The notes under the pieces are model-generated. The model made no database searches and was not told where the DNA came from. It saw nothing but the letters and a program-made list of their open reading frames with translations. From positions 1 to 44,955 of the forward strand of contig JACPQM010000025.1 of assembly GCA_016190505.1 (NCBI GenBank): DNA of 44,955 bases, read 5' to 3'. Source of the stretch: Chloroflexota bacterium (GTDB taxonomy: Bacteria > Chloroflexota > Dehalococcoidia > JACPQK01). Numbering within the stretch: the stretch's first letter is position 1; each line of letters starts with the position of its first letter. The translations under genes and the position numbers were made by a program. Positions 40,103-44,955 of this stretch are shown here, piece by piece.

Positions 40103-40131
40103 TTGACAAGGCCCAAAGCGGTGGCTAGGAT
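40103..40131 (+). promoter_or_regulatory. promoter of fmdB-dtd
   Basis: Perfect -35 TTGACA (40103-40108), 17-bp spacer and -10 TAGGAT (40126-40131), placed back to back with the hydrolase promoter. A CIRCE-like operator follows. Confidence 0.75.
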
Positions 40132-40144
40132 GTACCTTAGTGTG

Positions 40145-40171
40145 TTAGCACTTCAACGACGGAAGCGCTAA
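40145..40171. promoter_or_regulatory. CIRCE-like operator (HrcA site)
   Basis: TTAGCACTT, nine bases, AAGCGCTAA. The CIRCE consensus for the heat-shock repressor HrcA is TTAGCACTC, nine bases, GAGTGCTAA. The arm length, outer TTAGC/GCTAA and the nine-base gap all match; three inner positions differ. It begins about seven bases after the predicted transcription start, where a repressor would block RNA polymerase. Confidence 0.65.
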
Positions 40172-40214
40172 TCCAAGGCCGAGTCCCCTCGGCCTTTCCA
40201 TTGGAGGATCATGG

Positions 40215-40550
40215 ATGCCAATTTACGAGTATGAGTGCTCGTGCTGTGGCGCTCGCTTCGAAGAGCGGCGCGGGTTTCACGAAGACCGGGTGGCCCTATG
40301 CCCCCGGTGTAAGGGGCATGGCCAGCGGCTCCTCAGTGCCGTTCCCATCATCTTCAAGGGGTCGGGGTTCTACGTGACTGACTACCCCAAGACGGGACAG
40401 TCGAACTTGGGGTCCCCCAAAGCGGCGGAGGGCAATGGCGCCAGTGACGAAGGAAAAAAGCCGTCGCCAACCGGCGGCGACGGCAGCAAGGCGCCGGCTG
40501 CCAGCAGTGAGGGGAGCAAGACAGCGGCCACGGCTGCCAAGGAAGGTTAG
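40215..40550 (+). CDS. FmdB-family zinc-ribbon protein
   Basis: 111 residues. The start [17 protein letters not shown] and the later CPRCKG form the FmdB zinc ribbon; [13 protein letters not shown] ends the conserved part. The final 45 residues are a charged, low-complexity tail of lysine, serine and alanine. Role unknown; related proteins are thought to be regulators. GGAGG lies seven bases before ATG 40215. The CIRCE-like site suggests heat or stress control, and dtd follows directly. Confidence 0.9.
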   Translation: MPIYEYECSCCGARFEERRGFHEDRVALCPRCKGHGQRLLSAVPIIFKGSGFYVTDYPKTGQSNLGSPKAAEGNGASDEGKKPSPTGGDGSKAPAASSEGSKTAATAAKEG

Positions 40551-41014
40551 TGCGTGCCCTGGTCCAGAGGGTAGCCCGGGGTTCAGTCTCCGTTGAAGGG
40601 GAGGTCGTTGGGAAGATTGGGCGTGGGCTGGCGGTGCTGGTGGGAGTGGCCAAGGACGATGCAGACAAAGACGTGCAGTATCTAGCTGAGAAGATACCCA
40701 ATCTCCGTATTTTCTCGGACCAGACCAGCAAGTTCAACCTCTCCGCCGCCGACGTGGGTGGCGGGTTGCTCGTAGTCAGCCAGTTCACCCTCATGGCAGA
40801 TACCCGCAAGGGGCGTCGTCCCAGCTTCGACCAGGCTGCACCCCCTGAAGTAGCGGAACCTCTCATTGACCAACTGGTGTCCCGTTTGCGGGAGAGCGGG
40901 CTGCCCGTGGCCACCGGGGTGTTCCGGGCCCACATGCTGGTGGAAATCCACAACGACGGCCCGGTCACAGTGCTCCTGGACAGCCGGGCCGGCCGGGAAC
41001 AAAAGGACGCCTAG
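40550..41014 (+). CDS. dtd: D-aminoacyl-tRNA deacylase
   Basis: 154 residues. The two active-site motifs are SQFTL (77-81) and NDGPVT (135-140), the latter giving the cross-subunit GP motif. The enzyme removes D-amino acids, and glycine from tRNA-Ala, to keep translation accurate. GTG 40550 shares a base with the fmdB stop, so it is coupled to fmdB and probably to the same stress promoter. Confidence 0.95.
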   Translation: MRALVQRVARGSVSVEGEVVGKIGRGLAVLVGVAKDDADKDVQYLAEKIPNLRIFSDQTSKFNLSAADVGGGLLVVSQFTLMADTRKGRRPSFDQAAPPEVAEPLIDQLVSRLRESGLPVATGVFRAHMLVEIHNDGPVTVLLDSRAGREQKDA

Positions 41015-41042
41015 CCCTCTTGACCAATGCTCGGCAACCAGT

Positions 41043-41071
41043 TTGAAACTCGCCGCTACAATGTCTATAAT
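41043..41071 (+). promoter_or_regulatory. strong promoter of the transketolase operon
   Basis: -35 TTGAAA (41043-41048), 17-bp spacer and perfect -10 TATAAT (41066-41071); TAGGAG (41085-41090) then TTG 41097. Confidence 0.8.
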
Positions 41072-41096
41072 AGCTTTACTCTATTAGGAGACTAGA

Positions 41097-41999
41097 TTGG
41101 CAGTTCGAAGGCTCACTGTGGACGTCCCAGATCGCGGAGAAACATCTGCAACCCCATCATCAGAGGAGGCCGCCTCAACCGAGCCGCCGGTACACCCTGC
41201 GGCCCTGATCGAAAAAGCCCGCGCGGTGCGGCGCCACGTCATCCGCATGATAGGGCATGTCGGCAGCGGCCATCCGGGAGGGTCCCTTTCCGCCACCGAT
41301 ATTCTGGTGGCCCTATACTTCGCGGTGCTACAACACAATCCCCGAGACCCACACTGGCCAGACCGGGACCGGTTCATCCTCAGCAAGGGGCATGCCGCCC
41401 CAGCTCTGTACGCCGTGCTGGCAGAGGCTGGCTACTTCCCAGTAGACGAGCTGAGCACGCTGCGGCAGTGGGGCAGCCGCCTTCAGGGCCACACCGACGT
41501 CAACCGCACGCCCGGCGTCGAGATGAGCGCGGGATCCCTGGGGCAGGGTCTGTCCTTCAGCATAGGCATGGCCCTGGCAGCCCGCCTGGACAGGAGCGGC
41601 TACCACATCTACACGCTGTTGGGAGATGGGGAATGCGATGAGGGCCAAGTGTGGGAGGCCGCCATGGCAGCCAGTCACTTCCACCTGGACAACCTGACCG
41701 CTATTGTGGACCGCAACCAGCTCCAGCTTGACGGCTGGACCTCGCGGATAATGGACCTGGAGCCGCTGGCTGACAAGTGGCGCGCCTTTGGCTGGCACGT
41801 CCTCGAGGTGGATGGCCATAACCTCGCCCGGCTACTGGACGCTTTCCGCCAGGCGAAAGGCGTTTCCGGCCGGCCGGCCGTCATCATTGCCCGCACCATA
41901 AAGGGCAAAGGCGTCAGTTTCATGGAGAACAACGTGGACTTCCACGGCCGGGCGCCTTCCCGGGACGAGCTGGACAAGGCCCTCCGGGAGTTGGCGTAG
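41097..41999 (+). CDS. transketolase, N-terminal subunit
   Basis: 300 residues, thiamine diphosphate-binding half of a split transketolase. HVGSGHPGGSLSATDIL and the cofactor motif GDGECDEG (176-183) are clear. An N-terminal extension of about 33 residues, rich in acid and proline, precedes the fold. TTG 41097 has a good ribosome binding site. Works with the next gene to shuttle two-carbon units between sugar phosphates; some split pairs act on other substrates. Confidence 0.93.
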   Translation: MAVRRLTVDVPDRGETSATPSSEEAASTEPPVHPAALIEKARAVRRHVIRMIGHVGSGHPGGSLSATDILVALYFAVLQHNPRDPHWPDRDRFILSKGHAAPALYAVLAEAGYFPVDELSTLRQWGSRLQGHTDVNRTPGVEMSAGSLGQGLSFSIGMALAARLDRSGYHIYTLLGDGECDEGQVWEAAMAASHFHLDNLTAIVDRNQLQLDGWTSRIMDLEPLADKWRAFGWHVLEVDGHNLARLLDAFRQAKGVSGRPAVIIARTIKGKGVSFMENNVDFHGRAPSRDELDKALRELA

Positions 42000-42003
42000 C
42001 TCC

Positions 42004-42957
42004 ATGGCCCAGACAGCTTCAATTCGAGAGGCCTATGGCCGGACCCTGGTGGAGCTGGGGAAGAGGGATCCCAACATCGTCGTCCTGGACGCGGACCTCT
42101 CCAAGTCCACCATGACTCGCTACTTCGCCGAGCAGTTCCCTGACCGGTTCTTCGATTGCGGCCTGGGGGAGCAGAACATGGTGGGCATCGCCGCCGGGTT
42201 GGCGGCTTCGGGCAAGATACCGTTTGCCTCTACGTTCGCGGTTTTCGTGCCCGGACGCACCTTCGACCAGTTGCGCATGAGCGTGGCCCAGCCAGGCCTC
42301 AACGTCAAGATCGTGTGCACCCACGGCGGCATCAGTGTGGGCGAGGACGGTGCCTCCCACCATTCCATCGAGGACCTCGGGCTCGCTTGCTCGCTCCCGG
42401 GGTTCAGTGTGGTGGTGCCCGCCGACGCAGCCGAGACGGCCCAAGCGGTGATGGTGGCGGCCTCCACGCCCGGTCCGTTCTATATCCGGCTGTGCCGGCC
42501 TGCCAGCGACGTGGTGCACCCAGCAGAGTGCCGTTTCCAGCTTGGCGTGGCCGAGCTGCTACGCCAAGGGGATGACGTTACCATCATCGCTACCGGCCTG
42601 ATGGTCCCGGCTGCGCTGGAGGCAGCGGCGGCCCTGGCCGGTGAGGGTGTGGCCGGCCGCGTTCTCAACATGAGCACGTTGAAGCCCCTGGACCGTGAGG
42701 CGGTGGCCGGCGCCGCCGCCGAGACGGGGGCCATCGTCACCGCCGAGGAGCACCTGCTCCACGGTGGCTTGGGCAGTCTGGTGGCCCAGGCCGTCGCCGA
42801 GACCCACCCCGTGCCCATGGCTATGGTGGCCATCAAGGACACCTACGCCAAGTCGGCCAGCGCGGGAGAGCTATTCCGCCACTACGGCCTCACCTCCACG
42901 GACATCGCCCAGGCCGTGCGCTCCGTACTTCAGCGAAAGGCGCCCCGCGGGAGGTAG
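42004..42957 (+). CDS. transketolase, C-terminal subunit
   Basis: 317 residues. It carries the pyrimidine-binding half with DCGLGEQNMVGIAAGLAASG (catalytic glutamate) and the C-terminal regulatory domain. Starts four bases after the N-terminal subunit. Together they form one active site at the interface. Confidence 0.93.
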   Translation: MAQTASIREAYGRTLVELGKRDPNIVVLDADLSKSTMTRYFAEQFPDRFFDCGLGEQNMVGIAAGLAASGKIPFASTFAVFVPGRTFDQLRMSVAQPGLNVKIVCTHGGISVGEDGASHHSIEDLGLACSLPGFSVVVPADAAETAQAVMVAASTPGPFYIRLCRPASDVVHPAECRFQLGVAELLRQGDDVTIIATGLMVPAALEAAAALAGEGVAGRVLNMSTLKPLDREAVAGAAAETGAIVTAEEHLLHGGLGSLVAQAVAETHPVPMAMVAIKDTYAKSASAGELFRHYGLTSTDIAQAVRSVLQRKAPRGR

Positions 42958-42959
42958 GC

Positions 42960-44081
42960 TTGGCCAAAGGTGGTGTGGCGCCGGCCGGTGCTGCCCTCGT
43001 CGTGCGGACGTCGAAGGTGGCAGTGGTCCATACCACACCCGCCACGGTGCTGGATGACGTCGCCCGCCTCATGCGCCTGGCCGACTACCAGCACTATCTC
43101 CCCCACGGCGTGCCCACCGTCCTCAAGATCAACATCTCCTGGCAACGCTACTATCCCGCTTGCTCCACCACTCCGTGGCAGCTCGAAGGTGTGATTCGCA
43201 CCCTGAAGGCAGACGGCTACAAGGACCTGGTCCCCATGCAAAACGGGACCGTGGTTGTGGACGCCCACGAGGGCGAAGTGCGCAACAGGCAACGGCCCGT
43301 CCTGGAGAAATACGGTCTGAGCAGCGTCTGCCTGGAGGACCCGCCGGTGCGCTGGGTAAAGTACGAGCCCAGGTCGCCCATGCTGGTGCTGGACAAGGTC
43401 TATCCCCACGGAATTCACATCCCCGACGTGATGATGGGCAAGAACGTGGTCCACCTGCCCACCATGAAGACCCACGTCTTCACCACCATGACCGGGGCCA
43501 TGAAGAACGCTTTCGGCGGGCTGCTCCACTACAACCGGCACTGGACCCACTCCGTTATCCACGACACTCTGGTTGACCTGCTGCGAATCCAGCGGGAGAT
43601 CCATCCCGGGCTTTTCGCGGTCATGGACGGCACCCTGGCCGGCGACGGCCCGGGTCCCCGGGCCATGCGCTTCCAGGTCAAGAACGTGCTGCTGGCCTCC
43701 GCTGACCCGGTGGCCCTGGACGCCACCGCCGCTCGCATGATGGGCTTCGACCCGATGTCGCTGCGCTTCCTGCGATTGGCCCACGAGGCCGGCCTGGGCT
43801 GCGCCGACCCCGCCCACATCGAGGTGGTAGGCGAGGACATCTCGGGAGTCAACTACCACTTCTCCGGTACGGAGAACACCTTCGCCAGCCGGGGCCAGAA
43901 GCTGATCTACTGGGGACCCCTCAAGCCCATGGAGAAGCTGCTGCTGCGCTCCTGGATCGCCCCCTGGGCCTACTTTGCCTCCAACCTGTACTACAACGGT
44001 CTGTGGTATCCGCTCATTGGCCGCCGCCGGGTGGCGGCAGCTATGAAAACCGACTGGGGCAAGCTCTTCCAGAGGTATTAG
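42960..44081 (+). CDS. DUF362 domain-containing protein
   Basis: 373 residues. The middle region HLPTMKTHVFTTMTGAMKNA and the later ALDATAARMMGF match the DUF362 family, found with iron-sulfur proteins in anaerobes; the function is unknown. No four-cysteine ferredoxin motif is present here. TTG 42960 follows GGGAGG by five bases, two bases after the transketolase stop, so it belongs to that operon. Confidence 0.88.
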   Translation: MAKGGVAPAGAALVVRTSKVAVVHTTPATVLDDVARLMRLADYQHYLPHGVPTVLKINISWQRYYPACSTTPWQLEGVIRTLKADGYKDLVPMQNGTVVVDAHEGEVRNRQRPVLEKYGLSSVCLEDPPVRWVKYEPRSPMLVLDKVYPHGIHIPDVMMGKNVVHLPTMKTHVFTTMTGAMKNAFGGLLHYNRHWTHSVIHDTLVDLLRIQREIHPGLFAVMDGTLAGDGPGPRAMRFQVKNVLLASADPVALDATAARMMGFDPMSLRFLRLAHEAGLGCADPAHIEVVGEDISGVNYHFSGTENTFASRGQKLIYWGPLKPMEKLLLRSWIAPWAYFASNLYYNGLWYPLIGRRRVAAAMKTDWGKLFQRY

Positions 44082-44184
44082 AGCCAGACAATGTTCTCCC
44101 CGCATCGGAGACAGCGCTAGTCGGATCGGACTGACCGGACCGGGTCTGAGGTCCAGCAGTGTCAAAGTCCCGAAGGGAGGCACT

Positions 44185-44667
44185 ATGGCAGAGGTTGGCG
44201 AAGTCACCATCAAGAGGACGGAGTCCTACTCCTACATCTTCATCCGCAAGAAGGGCAGCTACCAGCAGATGGGCAAGGCGGTGCGGGCGCTGTTCGCCTC
44301 CGCCGCCCGGCGAGCGCTGACGCCGCAACCGCCGCTCCACGGCGTATACTACAACAGCCCCCAGGAGGTGCCCGATGCGGAGCTGGACTGGGAGCTACGC
44401 CTGCCCATCTTTGGCACGTTTCCCCATCAGCATGAGAACCGGCGTGGCATCGGCGTCAGCCGGGTGGACGCGGAGCAGGTGGCGGCGACAATCCACAAGG
44501 GACCATATGATCAAGTGGGCAAGACCTACCAGGTCCTGGGCTTGTGGATTGCCAAGAATGGCTATCACGTCTGCGGCCCCGCCGAAGAGGTCTATCTCAA
44601 CGACCCGCGCCAGGTCGCGCCGGAAGAACTGCTTACCGAGGTGCGGCTGCCGGTAACCAAGGGGTAG
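44185..44667 (+). CDS. GyrI-like small-molecule-binding protein
   Basis: 160 residues with the tandem SHS2-like repeat of GyrI/AraC effector-binding domains: YIFIRKKGSYQQMGKAVRAL in the first half and VAATIHKGPYDQVGKTYQVL in the second, ending with an EVYLNDP and VRLPV strand. No DNA-binding domain is attached. It may bind a drug or hydrophobic ligand. Its own GGGAGG site precedes ATG 44185. Confidence 0.85.
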   Translation: MAEVGEVTIKRTESYSYIFIRKKGSYQQMGKAVRALFASAARRALTPQPPLHGVYYNSPQEVPDAELDWELRLPIFGTFPHQHENRRGIGVSRVDAEQVAATIHKGPYDQVGKTYQVLGLWIAKNGYHVCGPAEEVYLNDPRQVAPEELLTEVRLPVTKG

Positions 44668-44770
44668 GCCAGTACTCAGGGCAGCGGCACTGGTAGCTAA
44701 TCCGTGGCTACAGCTTCAACGGGCTACCTACTGGGTGAATTGGGTTTTCGTGCGTCATTGCGAGTTCAAC

Positions 44771-44810
44771 AGGTCCCGAGGCGTCGGGACCCAATGTAGA
44801 GCCATGAACC
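44771..44810. repeat. right arm of a 40-bp exact inverted repeat
   Basis: Exact reverse complement of 113-152, with its own hairpin GGTCCCGA-GGCG-TCGGGACC. Confidence 0.8.
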
Positions 44811-44830
44811 GGCTCGCGGCGTGCGCATTC

Positions 44831-44913
44831 CGTCGTTGCGAGGAGCGTAACGACGAAGCAATCTACTGACGGTGACATGGGCAGAAGATTGCTTCGCTGC
44901 GCTCGCAATGACG
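44831..44913. repeat. two dispersed repeats in opposite orientation
   Basis: 44831-44864 (CGTCGTTGCGAGGAGCGTAA start, GAAGCAATCT end) and 44886-44913 (AGATTGCTTCGCTGCGCTCG start) are reverse-complement relatives and also match the copy at 23-65. Confidence 0.65.
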
Positions 44914-44955
44914 GGGCATGCCCGGTGCCAGGGGCACGACTCTGATACGTCGTCC

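Larger units (their letters stand above)
44668..44955. other. repeat-bearing region at the right end
   Basis: No gene is supported. It contains the right arm of the 40-bp inverted repeat and two TTGCTTCG/GCAATGACG-type repeats. The window stops inside this region. Confidence 0.6.

Overview
The window is a GC-rich bacterial chromosome segment with frequent GTG and TTG starts, short gene spacing and many palindromic intergenic repeats. I infer a free-living, probably anaerobic or microaerophilic member of the Chloroflexota (Dehalococcoidia-like). This rests on overall gene content and repeat style; no rRNA or other marker gene is present to prove it.

Left third (1-18.7 kb): housekeeping and transport. 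It holds the DNA polymerase III alpha subunit (dnaE), a stand-alone Lrp/AsnC ligand-binding protein, prolyl-tRNA synthetase (proS) and an MFS permease. A reverse-strand run follows (polyprenol-phosphate sugar transferase, cation diffusion facilitator, CoA-binding protein), then a small DUF3467-like/DUF4258/YgiT cluster resembling a toxin-antitoxin module, a MetF-family reductase, and a 921-residue lipoprotein with a metallopeptidase signature. A BtuF-BtuC-BtuD type importer is read leftward behind a cobalamin riboswitch and an intrinsic terminator.

Middle (18.7-30.5 kb): a type III-A-like CRISPR-Cas locus on the plus strand: cas10/csm1, csm2, csm3, csm4, a CARF-HEPN protein of the TIGR02710 kind, cas6, a stand-alone reverse transcriptase, cas1 and cas2. 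No csm5 is visible. A REP-associated tyrosine transposase (RAYT) with its palindromes sits between the CARF-HEPN gene and cas6. The same palindrome family occurs inside cas1, upstream of cas1, inside the transposase gene and downstream of the array. Only two full 32-bp CRISPR repeats and one 3' half-repeat remain. Between them lie a four-helix-bundle (S23/IVP) gene flanked by imperfect GAGATA-rich inverted repeats and a shorter gene-less version of the same unit. This nested arrangement is the most unusual part of the window.

Right third (30.5-45 kb): hemL; a small zinc-ribbon protein with a strong promoter and terminator; an anchored protein of unknown function; and an iron-uptake operon (FTR1 permease fused to a DUF2318 domain, two FtsX-like permeases, a LolD-like ATPase). 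Then come an EamA transporter, a cysteine hydrolase diverging from fmdB (which has a CIRCE-like operator) and dtd, a split transketolase pair with a DUF362 protein, and a GyrI-like ligand-binding protein. A 40-bp exact inverted repeat occurs near both ends of the window.
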